Below, one piece after another: positions 1 through 6,428 of a stretch of DNA of 8,943 bases; position 1 is the stretch's first letter, and every line of letters starts with the position of its first letter. The notes beneath the pieces are model-generated. The model ran no database searches and was not told the DNA's origin. It saw only the letters and a list, made by a program, of their open reading frames with translations. The translations under genes were made by a program, and so were the position numbers. The DNA is from Candidatus Levyibacteriota bacterium. GTDB lineage: Bacteria; Patescibacteriota; Microgenomatia; Levybacterales; UBA12049. The stretch spans positions 1 to 8,943 of the forward strand of contig JAHFKF010000056.1 in NCBI GenBank assembly GCA_023245475.1. Direction: 5' to 3'.

Positions 1-392
1 AGAGACTTCCCCAAGGCATTGATAGTGAAGTTGGAGAGCGAGGTGTCCGTCTTTCTGGTGGACAGAAACAGCGGATTCAAATCGCCCGAGCAATTTTGAA
101 GAATGCACCAATTCTCATTCTTGATGAGGCAACATCATCTCTTGATGCCAAATCAGAGAGAGAGGTACAAGAGGCGCTTGAGAAACTGATGAAAGGACGA
201 CTAACGCTTATTATTGCTCACCGTTTCTCAACCATTCAAAATGTCGATAAAATCATTGTGATTGATAAGGGCATGATTGTCGATATGGGAAGCCCAAGGA
301 CACTTTCTCAGAAACCAGGAATCTATAAGGACTTGTTAACATACCAAATAGAGGGGAATAAGAAGCTGCTTGCTTCATTTGATCTTCACTAA
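1..392 (+). CDS. ABC exporter ATP-binding protein, C-terminal part (5' truncated by window edge)
   Basis: This is the end of the nucleotide-binding domain of an ABC transporter, read in the frame that starts at base 3. The signature LSGGQ lies at 51-65, Walker B ILILDE at 111-128 followed by the D-loop SSLD, and the switch histidine of IIAHR at 219-221. The preceding segment with GERG and the wording around the signature resemble the MsbA/LmrA-type exporter subfamily, in which a six-helix membrane domain is fused in front. That part lies outside the window, so half versus full transporter and substrate cannot be told. ATP hydrolysis on the cytoplasmic face would drive export. The last 18 bases overlap the tail of the convergent FKBP gene, and no terminator hairpin is visible between them. 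The domain identity is certain and the exporter class is likely. Confidence 0.93.
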   Translation, partial: RLPQGIDSEVGERGVRLSGGQKQRIQIARAILKNAPILILDEATSSLDAKSEREVQEALEKLMKGRLTLIIAHRFSTIQNVDKIIVIDKGMIVDMGSPRTLSQKPGIYKDLLTYQIEGNKKLLASFDLH

Positions 393-710
393 TTCAACTT
401 CAAAAACAGGTGTCGCAAAACCAGGAATCACTAGATCAACGCCGTATTTGCCATACCCTAACTGGTGAGGAATTGTTAGTTTGCGCTTGCTACCAACCTT
501 CATGCCAACAACACCCAAATCCCAGCCTTTGATGACATAACCAACACCAATTGGTGTCTCAAACGCTTCATCACGGTCATGGGAAGAATCAAACTTTGTG
601 CCATCAGTTAACCAACCTGTGTAATGCATAACAACGGTGTCGCCTTCTTTAACGGCAGCACCTTTGCCAACTTTGAGATCTTCAATAACGAGCTCTTCTT
701 GCTTATCCAT
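375..710 (-). CDS. FKBP-type peptidyl-prolyl cis-trans isomerase, single domain, cytosolic
   Basis: A minimal 111-residue FKBP domain, about the length of human FKBP12, that catalyses cis-trans isomerisation of Xaa-Pro bonds and probably acts as a folding helper. The usual pocket residues can be aligned by eye: Y30 in HYTGW, F40-D41 in KFDSS, V59-I60 and W63 in GYVIKGWD, Y86 in LGYGKYG, and F103 in the final strand PVFEVEL. No signal peptide or membrane segment is present, so it should act in the cytoplasm. No inserted chaperone (IF) flap of the SlyD type is evident. The ATG at 710 is preceded at only 6 bases by a perfect TATAAT on the same strand, and no Shine-Dalgarno is present, so a leaderless mRNA is likely. 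The stop is TGA, inside the end of the convergent ABC gene. Confidence 0.96.
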   Translation of the reverse strand: MDKQEELVIEDLKVGKGAAVKEGDTVVMHYTGWLTDGTKFDSSHDRDEAFETPIGVGYVIKGWDLGVVGMKVGSKRKLTIPHQLGYGKYGVDLVIPGFATPVFEVELVKIK

Positions 711-716
711 AAAGAT

Positions 717-722
717 ATTATA
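717..722 (-). promoter_or_regulatory. -10 box of the FKBP gene, leaderless position
   Basis: A perfect TATAAT on the minus strand, separated by 6 bases from the ATG at 710. Transcription normally starts about 6-8 bases past the -10 box, so the transcript should begin at or next to the start codon. No convincing -35 was found at the expected spacing. Confidence 0.7.
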
Positions 723-793
723 ACACCAAAAAGAGAATAGACATATACCTATTTTCTTGCAGAGTTCTTATACTCAATTTAATGCATTTATGA

Positions 794-799
794 TACTAT
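794..799 (+). promoter_or_regulatory. Probable -10 box of the 7TM/ATP-grasp operon
   Basis: TACTAT ends 7 bases before the ATG at 807, and an overlapping alternative TATGAT lies at 789-794. The region 711-806 also carries the oppositely directed FKBP promoter. No Shine-Dalgarno and no clear -35 are seen. The exact hexamer is uncertain, but a promoter directly against the start codon is likely. Confidence 0.5.
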
Positions 800-806
800 T
801 GCGTAG

Positions 807-1697
807 ATGAGATTATTACTCTTCTGTATTACGTTTGTGGTGTTACTGTTGTTGCCAGGATCTCTGTTGGGGCAAGTGCATGCTCAAAATTTTCGTAATG
901 GCTCATTCGTCGGTCAGCAAGTCTCGCCTACCGCCTCCCCTAGTGCAACACCTAGCCCGACACCAAAAAAAGATATTACCAAACCTGAAACCAATGACGA
1001 TCATATGTTTGATAACAGACGTGCTGATCATTTGAATATCACCAATGCCATTGCTTATGGTGTGCAATACGCGGTCAAGTCAGGAGTTCCTGCAAACACG
1101 ATCATGCTCATTCTCTTGCTGCCATTTTTGGCAACACTTGTCGTCTTCTTCCGTTACATCATTGGTTTGCAGAGTCTTGGGTTACTCGTGCCAATTGCAC
1201 TGAGTATTACCTTTCTTTCAACAGGGATTCTTGCCGGGCTTATTTTGCTTGCAACAATTTTCCTTGCTTCATTTATCGCCCGCATTATCTTGAAACGCAT
1301 TCGCATCATGCAACTTCCAAAGCTTGCTCTCTCCATGTGGCTTGTTGCCGTAGCAATTGTGACGGTGCTAACCCTTTGTGCAGCAGGAGGGATTCTGACT
1401 GTCAAAGAAATCTCTATCTTTCCAATCTTGCTTCTCGTATTGTTATCTGATCGAGTTGTTGCGATCTTCCTTGAAAGAAGCCTCAAAGAAGTGAGCAGTA
1501 TAGCAACTGTCACCTTGCTCTTAGGTATTTTGGGATTCTTCTTATTATCATGGACAGCTCTCAGAGATTTTGTCATCCTCTATCCTGAAATTGTCCTCTT
1601 GTGTGTACCAATTAATATCATCATGGGAAGATACTTTGGTTTGAGAATGACCGAGTACGTTAGGTTTAAACCGATCCGAGATTATGAGCGTCACTAA
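807..1697 (+). CDS. Signal-peptide 7TM membrane protein of the 7TM_transglut (UUP-like) type, lacking the transglutaminase domain
   Basis: A 296-residue membrane protein. Residues 1-26 form a hydrophobic signal peptide ending near VHAQ. Residues 38-60 are a Ser/Thr/Pro-rich spacer. Seven hydrophobic segments follow, at roughly 98-119, 125-141, 143-162, 173-195, 202-222, 231-252 and 256-275. The phrases LPKLALSMW before helix 4 and GRYFGLRMTEYVRF at 274-287 resemble the 7TM module usually fused to an inactive transglutaminase (7TM_transglut in Pfam terms). Here the extracytoplasmic part is too short for that domain. In proteobacteria such proteins are encoded beside ATP-grasp ligases and retropepsin-like proteases, and exactly such a gene follows here with a 14-base overlap. 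It is inferred to be the membrane anchor or sensor of that system. The family call is from memory of motifs; the seven helices are clear. Confidence 0.8.
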   Translation: MRLLLFCITFVVLLLLPGSLLGQVHAQNFRNGSFVGQQVSPTASPSATPSPTPKKDITKPETNDDHMFDNRRADHLNITNAIAYGVQYAVKSGVPANTIMLILLLPFLATLVVFFRYIIGLQSLGLLVPIALSITFLSTGILAGLILLATIFLASFIARIILKRIRIMQLPKLALSMWLVAVAIVTVLTLCAAGGILTVKEISIFPILLLVLLSDRVVAIFLERSLKEVSSIATVTLLLGILGFFLLSWTALRDFVILYPEIVLLCVPINIIMGRYFGLRMTEYVRFKPIRDYERH

Positions 1698-2997
1698 ATC
1701 TATCTTGGGCATGAACGCCCGCAACTTTCTCTACATTAGACGGTACAATGGTGTATCCGCAAAGCGTCGTGCAGATGACAAACTTGCAACCAAAGAACTA
1801 CTAATCAAACATAATTTGCCAACACCTGAACTTTTGGCAGCTTTCCATCACACGGATGATATAAAACACTTTGATTGGAAACTTCCCAAACGAGGCTTTG
1901 CCATCAAACCCTCTCGCGGTTATGGTGGAGGCGGGATCTTGGCAATTAAATCATGGGATGGCAATCAGGCAATAACCGTCTCCGGAGAAATGTACACAAA
2001 GGAACAACTACAATCTCACCTGTATGATATTTTTGATGGCGCGTATTCATTGCAATTTCTACCAGATACAGCATATATTGAAGGACTGGTGACTCCAGCA
2101 GCATTTTTTAAAAAGCTTAATGCTGTCGGTGTCCCTGATCTTCGTATTGTCGTCTTTCATAGGATTCCTGTGATGGCAATGCTCAGACTTCCTACGACAC
2201 AATCTCATAGTAAAGCAAATCTTCACCTCGGAGCACTGGGTGTTGGTATTGATATGCGAACAGGTATCACCACCTATGGATTGCTCAAAGGCCAAATGAT
2301 TACCTATCTTCCTGATACCAAAATCAAAATTGCAGGGATAAAGATTCCTAACTGGCAAGACTTACTGATGCTTGCCTCAAAGACAGCGCATGCAAGTAAG
2401 CTTGGTTATGCAGGAGTTGATGTGGTTTTAGATGAAACAAAGGGACCTCTCGTGCTAGAAATCAATGCTCGTCCCGGACTTGCCATTCAAAATGCCAACC
2501 TTGCTTCGCTTCGTACTCGTCTTGAACGAGTTGAAGATATGAAAATTGAAACTCCCGAACGAGCTGTCGAGGTAGCTCAGTCGCTTTTTGCAGAACACTT
2601 CTCTGACAAAGTACACACAGCCCCAAAGATACTCAAAGTAATTCAACCAGTTATGCTTCATGGCAATGTCAAAGAAAAAACATTTGATCGTGTGAGTAGA
2701 AAGGAAGTGTTGGCAAAACTTGATACAGGAGCTTTCCGTACGGCTATTGATAAGAAGCTTGCAATAGAACTACGACTGCCATTTACTGAAAAGAAAGTGT
2801 TTGTACAATCAGCAAGTGGGAAAGCATTTCGTCCCACAGTCTCGCTTACGTTTGAACTTGCTGGCAAAACAATTAAAACAGTCGCGTCCGTGGTTGAACG
2901 AAGTCATCTTAAATTCCCTATCATTGTCGGCAGACGAGATCTCAAGGGATTTCTTATTGAACCTGATTATGGTAAGTATCCTGAAGAAGATGAATGA
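1684..2997 (+). CDS. ATP-grasp (RimK-like, alpha-L-glutamate ligase-related) enzyme fused to a retropepsin-like aspartic protease domain
   Basis: A 437-residue two-domain protein. Residues 1 to about 300 are an ATP-grasp ligase: FAIKPSRGYGGGG with the nucleotide lysine K75 and a glycine loop at 79-84, DLRIVVF near the middle, NLHLGALGVGID, and the metal-binding EINARPGL with E259 and N261. Such ligases form amide bonds between a carboxylate and an amine using ATP. Residues from about 318 to 437 resemble the RimB/Zn_protease (retropepsin-like) family: AKLDTGAFRTAI with the presumed catalytic D347, and the closing PIIVGRRDLKGFLIEP. In other bacteria these two activities are usually separate neighbouring genes, so the fusion is notable. 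The start overlaps the 7TM gene by 14 bases, which indicates translational coupling, and no Shine-Dalgarno is seen. The last 44 bases overlap the convergent glycosyltransferase gene. Substrate unknown. Confidence 0.9.
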   Translation: MSVTKSILGMNARNFLYIRRYNGVSAKRRADDKLATKELLIKHNLPTPELLAAFHHTDDIKHFDWKLPKRGFAIKPSRGYGGGGILAIKSWDGNQAITVSGEMYTKEQLQSHLYDIFDGAYSLQFLPDTAYIEGLVTPAAFFKKLNAVGVPDLRIVVFHRIPVMAMLRLPTTQSHSKANLHLGALGVGIDMRTGITTYGLLKGQMITYLPDTKIKIAGIKIPNWQDLLMLASKTAHASKLGYAGVDVVLDETKGPLVLEINARPGLAIQNANLASLRTRLERVEDMKIETPERAVEVAQSLFAEHFSDKVHTAPKILKVIQPVMLHGNVKEKTFDRVSRKEVLAKLDTGAFRTAIDKKLAIELRLPFTEKKVFVQSASGKAFRPTVSLTFELAGKTIKTVASVVERSHLKFPIIVGRRDLKGFLIEPDYGKYPEEDE

Positions 2998-4198
2998 CCG
3001 CTGCTACTTTTTCTCCCACAAACTTCCAATCAAAAGCAGAAACATTGGGAATTAAATCACGCTCTGTGTGCTGAATAAGGATGTGTTCCATTTGTTCGGC
3101 AAGCAGAAGTGGATTGTTGGCAGTAGAGATAAGATTATTGCAGTGATCCGTAATAAGTGTCGAGATACCCATGACATTGGTTGTAATAACAGGAGTACCA
3201 CAAGCAATTGCTTCAAGGGCGCTTAATCCAAAAGATTCATAGTGCGATGGCATCACAATCACATCAGCAGCATTGTAGTAAAACGGTAGTCGTTCTTGTG
3301 GTTGTTGAGGAACAAACGTAACTTCATTGTGTAGATTTAAAATATGGATCAGTTGATTGAGCTTCTCTACTTCTGCTTTTCGATCTGCATTTTGTCCAAC
3401 CAACCACAGGCAGACCTTAACATCAGGATTCTTTTGGATCATAATTTTCATTGCATAGAGCAAAACATCTAAGCCTTTGACTGGTTCAATTCTGCCGACA
3501 AACATAATCAGCTTATGATCCTTGTTTGCACCAACGACTTCTCGTGCCTTTTGTTGTGACATCATATGAAACAATGTGGTATCTACACCAGGAGAAATTG
3601 TATGAATCTTTTGTGGGTCGGCTTCGTAGAGCGATTCAAGATAACGGCTTTCGTTTTCGCTGGGAGAGATAATTGCTTGTACTTGTTTTACAATCATTTG
3701 TTCTGCTTCAATGCGTTTCTTTTCAGATGGGCTGATGCCTGTTCTGGTGATAAGCCCCTTCATGAGAGCCAGTGTATGAAAGGTCATAATTACAGGAATG
3801 TTTGGCTGAGCTTTCTGCAATTCTAACCCTGCAAGTCCAGAAAGATAATAATGACAATCAAACACATCATAGCTCGTCTTCTCTTTTTCCTGAAACGATT
3901 TGATTTCAGAGACAAACTCGGGTAACGAATCAAGCAGTTGCTGTTTATCTTTGTCCGTATTGGGCAAGATATATGTTTCAGGTCCTGCCACCACATGAAT
4001 TAATCGTAAGTTGGGTGCAATCTGAACAATATGAGGTTGTTCTTTATCTTGAGACCGGGTGAAGATATCAATGTGATGATCTCTTGCTAAAGCCTTTGCC
4101 AGATTAAGCACATAGACATTCATGCCGCCTGTTTCTTTCCCTTCCTGAGAAGCGAGCGGACAAGTGTGGTAAGAAATCAAAGCAATTCGTTTGGCCAT
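2954..4198 (-). CDS. GT4-family glycosyltransferase (GT-B fold, MshA-like)
   Basis: A 414-residue GT-B glycosyltransferase with a retaining GT4 layout. The acceptor-side N-terminal half begins MAKRIALISYHTCPLA and has GGMNVYV at 24-30. The donor-binding half has VGRIEPVKG at 234-242 (R236 and K241 expected to hold the nucleotide-sugar phosphates) and the E-x7-E motif ESFGLSALE at 321-329, followed by ACGTPVI. It probably transfers a sugar from a nucleotide donor to a lipid, inositol-type or small acceptor on the cytoplasmic side. The N-terminal wording is closest in memory to MshA and sucrose-phosphate-synthase relatives, but nothing else here suggests mycothiol synthesis. The start at 4198 is preferred over an in-frame start at 4273, because homology begins there and a TATAAT lies 7 bases upstream. 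Its tail overlaps the convergent ligase gene by 44 bases. Confidence 0.92.
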   Translation of the reverse strand: MAKRIALISYHTCPLASQEGKETGGMNVYVLNLAKALARDHHIDIFTRSQDKEQPHIVQIAPNLRLIHVVAGPETYILPNTDKDKQQLLDSLPEFVSEIKSFQEKEKTSYDVFDCHYYLSGLAGLELQKAQPNIPVIMTFHTLALMKGLITRTGISPSEKKRIEAEQMIVKQVQAIISPSENESRYLESLYEADPQKIHTISPGVDTTLFHMMSQQKAREVVGANKDHKLIMFVGRIEPVKGLDVLLYAMKIMIQKNPDVKVCLWLVGQNADRKAEVEKLNQLIHILNLHNEVTFVPQQPQERLPFYYNAADVIVMPSHYESFGLSALEAIACGTPVITTNVMGISTLITDHCNNLISTANNPLLLAEQMEHILIQHTERDLIPNVSAFDWKFVGEKVAAVIHLLQDTYHNQVQ

Positions 4199-4205
4199 AT
4201 GGTGT

Positions 4206-4211
4206 ATTATA
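4206..4211 (-). promoter_or_regulatory. -10 box of the glycosyltransferase gene, leaderless position
   Basis: A perfect TATAAT on the minus strand ends 7 bases before the ATG at 4198. It supports that start codon over the longer reading, which would have to be transcribed from inside the divergent gene. The -35 is not recognisable. Confidence 0.7.
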
Positions 4212-4239
4212 GCAGTAAATGACGACTTCAATAATATGA

Positions 4240-4245
4240 TATAAT
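4240..4245 (+). promoter_or_regulatory. -10 box of the 124-residue orphan gene, leaderless position
   Basis: A perfect TATAAT ends 6 bases before the ATG at 4252. Together with the minus-strand box at 4206-4211 it makes a compact divergent promoter pair within the 53-base spacer 4199-4251, so the two polymerase sites must largely overlap. Confidence 0.7.
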
Positions 4246-4251
4246 CGCACG

Positions 4252-4626
4252 ATGTCAAAAAGTGAAAGACCAATCGGTGGTCTAAGCATCGCTCGATTTA
4301 CCATTGATCCCAGGCCAATACAAGTACCACGACTTTCCTCCGGAGAGAAAATACATGTATGCTCTCTAGGAGAAGGTATTGTGTATTACCCTAATATAAC
4401 TGAAAAAATAAAGGAAAAGAACGGTTCATTTCCTGCCGGTGATAGGTTGTTGTGTGCAGCAGTATTATACGAAACAGGAAAGTTTTTGATTACAACTCCT
4501 GAAGATGTTGTTAAAGTACCATCATTACCAAGTGAGTTTGACGAGGGAAGGGTTGATATTAGCAACAATGAGACTATCGTTTATACTTTAGGGAAACACC
4601 AGATGATGCGTTCTACACACTGCTAA
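4252..4626 (+). CDS. Hypothetical protein, 124 residues
   Basis: I do not recognise this protein. It is a soluble-looking 124-residue chain with no signal peptide or membrane helix. The N-terminal 30 residues are rich in Arg, Pro and Ile. The middle alternates hydrophobic and polar residues (KIHVCSLGEGIVYYP, then LLCAAVLYETGKFLITTPEDV at about 66-86) in a way that suggests a small beta-rich fold. It has three cysteines, at 37, 68 and the last position, too scattered to call a metal site. Reality as a gene is supported by the perfect -10 box 6 bases before the ATG, by its position filling the gap between two sure genes, and by the absence of a competing frame. It is followed by a 73-base spacer carrying the next promoter. 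It is probably monocistronic. Confidence 0.65.
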   Translation: MSKSERPIGGLSIARFTIDPRPIQVPRLSSGEKIHVCSLGEGIVYYPNITEKIKEKNGSFPAGDRLLCAAVLYETGKFLITTPEDVVKVPSLPSEFDEGRVDISNNETIVYTLGKHQMMRSTHC

Positions 4627-4683
4627 AAGCTCATAGTCGGGCAATATCTATCTATAATTAAACACAAACGATGGCAAATTTTG

Positions 4684-4691
4684 TATACTAT
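4684..4691 (+). promoter_or_regulatory. -10 region of the CoA fusion gene, within an inverted repeat
   Basis: Overlapping candidates TATACT (4684-4689) and TACTAT (4686-4691) end 10 and 8 bases before the ATG at 4700. They lie inside a perfect 5-base inverted repeat GTATA-C-TATAC (4683-4693), which is followed by the palindrome AGTACT just before the start. A second TATAAT at 4653-4658 would give a leader of about 35 bases. The likely product is a leaderless or very short leader mRNA. Confidence 0.5.
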
Positions 4692-4699
4692 ACAGTACT

Positions 4700-5689
4700 A
4701 TGGCTGATTTGTATCATTATCGTCATGCCGTTATCGGTGGGACGTTTGACCATTTACATAGTGGCCACGAAGCCCTGATTGATACCGCACTTAGCAAAGC
4801 CGATCACGTAACAATTGGGATTAGTACCTCTCCACTCTATGCTCACAAAGAGTTTGCAAAGACAATCGAATCGTATGCAATCCGAGAAAAGAATCTCACC
4901 ACGTATCTGAAAAAAAATCATTTTTTGTCTCGCACGACGATTGTTTCCATTACAGATATCTATGGCCCAACACTTACTGATGCAAGCATTGATGTGATTG
5001 TTGTCACTCGAGATAATATGACCGCTGTTACGCAAATCAATCAAAAACGAAAAGAAAAAGATTTGCCGCCGCTTGCCGTTACGGTCATTCCCAACATCAT
5101 TGCAACAGATGGAAAGATAGTTAGCTCAGTACGAATCAGGCAAGGAGAAGTTGATCGGCAAGGAAATGCATATCTGCAACTCTTTAAGCGGAAGAAACCG
5201 TTACTACTGCCTGACACACTTCGAGAAACGCTTGGCGAACCGCTTGGGGAAGTTGTTGCCAATCTTGAAGAGCTACACAAACTCATAGGCGATGCTCATC
5301 CTCTTATTGCAGTTGGAGATGTTATTTCAGAATCGCTGGTAGCAGCCGGTCATCCAGCAGGAGTAAGTATTATTGATTTTAAAACCAGAAGACATCCCAC
5401 ACAGACGTTATTGCCTTTGCATATCAAACGATACAAAAATAAACACGGCACAATTGCACATCGATCCGTTGTTGCTTATCAGGATGCAATTACCAGATAT
5501 TTATCGGACAATATACCACAGACAGTTGTCATTGATGGAGAAGAAGATCTGCTTGCATTGCCGGCAATCCTTCTTGCTCCTTTGGGAGCAGTCGTTGTCT
5601 ACGGGCAGTACGATCTTGGGATCGTTGTTAATAAAGTAAGTGAATCACTCAAAGAACGCGTATATACTTTGGTGCAAGAATTCCAGTAA
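4700..5689 (+). CDS. coaD: Bifunctional archaeal-type phosphopantetheine adenylyltransferase / GTP-dependent dephospho-CoA kinase (DUF359) fusion
   Basis: A 329-residue fusion predicted to perform the last two steps of CoA synthesis in the cytosol. Residues 1 to about 165 are a nucleotidyltransferase of the archaeal/eukaryotic PPAT type: GGTFDHLHSGH at 13-23 carries the HxGH motif (H20, H23), and SSVRIRQGEVD at 142-152 matches the archaeal SSTRIR-x-GEID signature rather than that of bacterial CoaD. This part joins ATP to 4'-phosphopantetheine to give dephospho-CoA. Residues from about 170 to 329 match DUF359, identified in Thermococcus as a GTP-dependent dephospho-CoA kinase: VGDVIS at 205-210, IIDFKTRR at 224-231, HGTI at 249-252, GEEDLLALPAI at 280-290, and YGQ with a closing GIVV. 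Length equals the two archaeal proteins joined. It is unrelated to the bacterial CoaE P-loop kinase, as no Walker A is present. Gene gain from archaea is an inference. Confidence 0.93.
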   Translation: MADLYHYRHAVIGGTFDHLHSGHEALIDTALSKADHVTIGISTSPLYAHKEFAKTIESYAIREKNLTTYLKKNHFLSRTTIVSITDIYGPTLTDASIDVIVVTRDNMTAVTQINQKRKEKDLPPLAVTVIPNIIATDGKIVSSVRIRQGEVDRQGNAYLQLFKRKKPLLLPDTLRETLGEPLGEVVANLEELHKLIGDAHPLIAVGDVISESLVAAGHPAGVSIIDFKTRRHPTQTLLPLHIKRYKNKHGTIAHRSVVAYQDAITRYLSDNIPQTVVIDGEEDLLALPAILLAPLGAVVVYGQYDLGIVVNKVSESLKERVYTLVQEFQ

Positions 5690-5708
5690 GCTAGTCTCCC
5701 TGCCGGGC

Positions 5709-5737
5709 TTGCACAATGATGTAACTTGTATTACAAT
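5709..5737 (+). promoter_or_regulatory. Possible promoter of the 221-residue orphan
   Basis: A weak -35 (TTGCAC, 5709-5714) and a TACAAT -10 (5732-5737) are separated by 17 bases. The -10 ends 10 bases before the ATG at 5748, similar to other genes here. It lies in the 58-base spacer after the CoA fusion gene and favours 5748 over an upstream GTG at 5640 as the start. Confidence 0.4.
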
Positions 5738-5747
5738 ACCACAACCT

Positions 5748-6413
5748 ATGGGAAGAGTTATTGAAAAAAGTCCTGCACTATTTCCTGAGAAATATCCAGG
5801 GGGGCAAATCACGATGTCTGTGCCAATAGAACAAGCACGAGACTATCTCCCTGAACTACGATCTGTCAAAAATCCTAAGGATCACGTTGTTGTGCATACT
5901 CTTTATTTGGGAGCACCAGATGAATCAGGTAATCACCCAGTATGGTACGATGATGCCTATCCATATAAGCAGCAATGGGGTGATGCCGCAACACGAGATG
6001 ATTATGAAGCAACCCTTCAAGCAAATGGCGTTCCTCTTCCAGCTGAGAACTACCAAACAGAGCAAGAATTTTGGGTAGCAAGCAGAAGGCTTCACGTAGA
6101 AGTATTTACATCTACTGAATCAGGAAGAGAAGAAGAAAAAAAACTTCTCTTAACAAGACGCCGTGGAAAACATAAAAGAATGTCTACAGTCCAAAGCGGT
6201 GAAGAAATGGTCTCAACCCTTGTTGAAAACCATGGTTTTGATTGGTATGATGTCAAATCGTTAGTGCTTCCAGGAAACACAAAACCGGGATTTAGTGTGA
6301 CGGAAAGTCTTCAAGCAACGGGTAGTGATGTATCTGAACGATTGATTCGCGTTCCAGAAGGCTATCCTCGTAAAATTATCCGTGGTGTGGTTTTCAACCC
6401 AACACGTAAGTAA
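5748..6413 (+). CDS. Hypothetical protein, 221 residues
   Basis: I do not recognise this family. With the ATG at 5748 the product is 221 residues, soluble, with no signal peptide or membrane segment. The first half is rich in aromatic residues and prolines (VWYDDAYPYKQQWGD at about 65-79; residues 90-112 include NYQTEQEFW). A highly charged central stretch at 125-145 combines REEEKK with TRRRGKHKR, and the C-terminal third is mixed alpha/beta-like and ends in RKIIRGVVFNPTRK. No catalytic motif stands out. The same frame is open back to a GTG at 5640, but that would overlap the CoA fusion gene by 50 bases; a TACAAT box 10 bases before 5748 supports the shorter form. It lies between the CoA gene and the multi-HTH genes without an obvious functional tie to either. 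Confidence 0.7.
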   Translation: MGRVIEKSPALFPEKYPGGQITMSVPIEQARDYLPELRSVKNPKDHVVVHTLYLGAPDESGNHPVWYDDAYPYKQQWGDAATRDDYEATLQANGVPLPAENYQTEQEFWVASRRLHVEVFTSTESGREEEKKLLLTRRRGKHKRMSTVQSGEEMVSTLVENHGFDWYDVKSLVLPGNTKPGFSVTESLQATGSDVSERLIRVPEGYPRKIIRGVVFNPTRK

Positions 6414-6428
6414 TCTCACTTAGCATCC

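Noticed and set aside
1154..1576. 140-residue open frame antisense to the 7TM gene
   Set aside because: Low-complexity Ser/Arg/Ile composition typical of the reverse reading of membrane-helix codons; the plus-strand frame has clear family motifs.
4199..4273. N-terminal extension of the glycosyltransferase starting at 4273
   Set aside because: It would cross the divergent promoter pair and the first codons of the 124-residue gene, and GT4 homology begins at MAKRIALIS from 4198, which has its own TATAAT.
4671..4775. Short hydrophobic frame (34 residues) starting at ATG 4671, downstream of TATAAT 4653-4658
   Set aside because: It overlaps the start of the CoA fusion gene in another frame, and the fusion start has a better-placed -10; chance is more likely.
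5698..5707. Small CCC-TGCC-GGG hairpin after the CoA fusion gene, as a possible terminator
   Set aside because: The stem is only 3 base pairs and no T-tract follows.
5640..5747. GTG start at 5640 adding 36 residues to the 221-residue orphan
   Set aside because: It overlaps the end of the CoA fusion gene by 50 bases, has no promoter or ribosome site of its own, and the residues look like an out-of-frame reading of the first gene.
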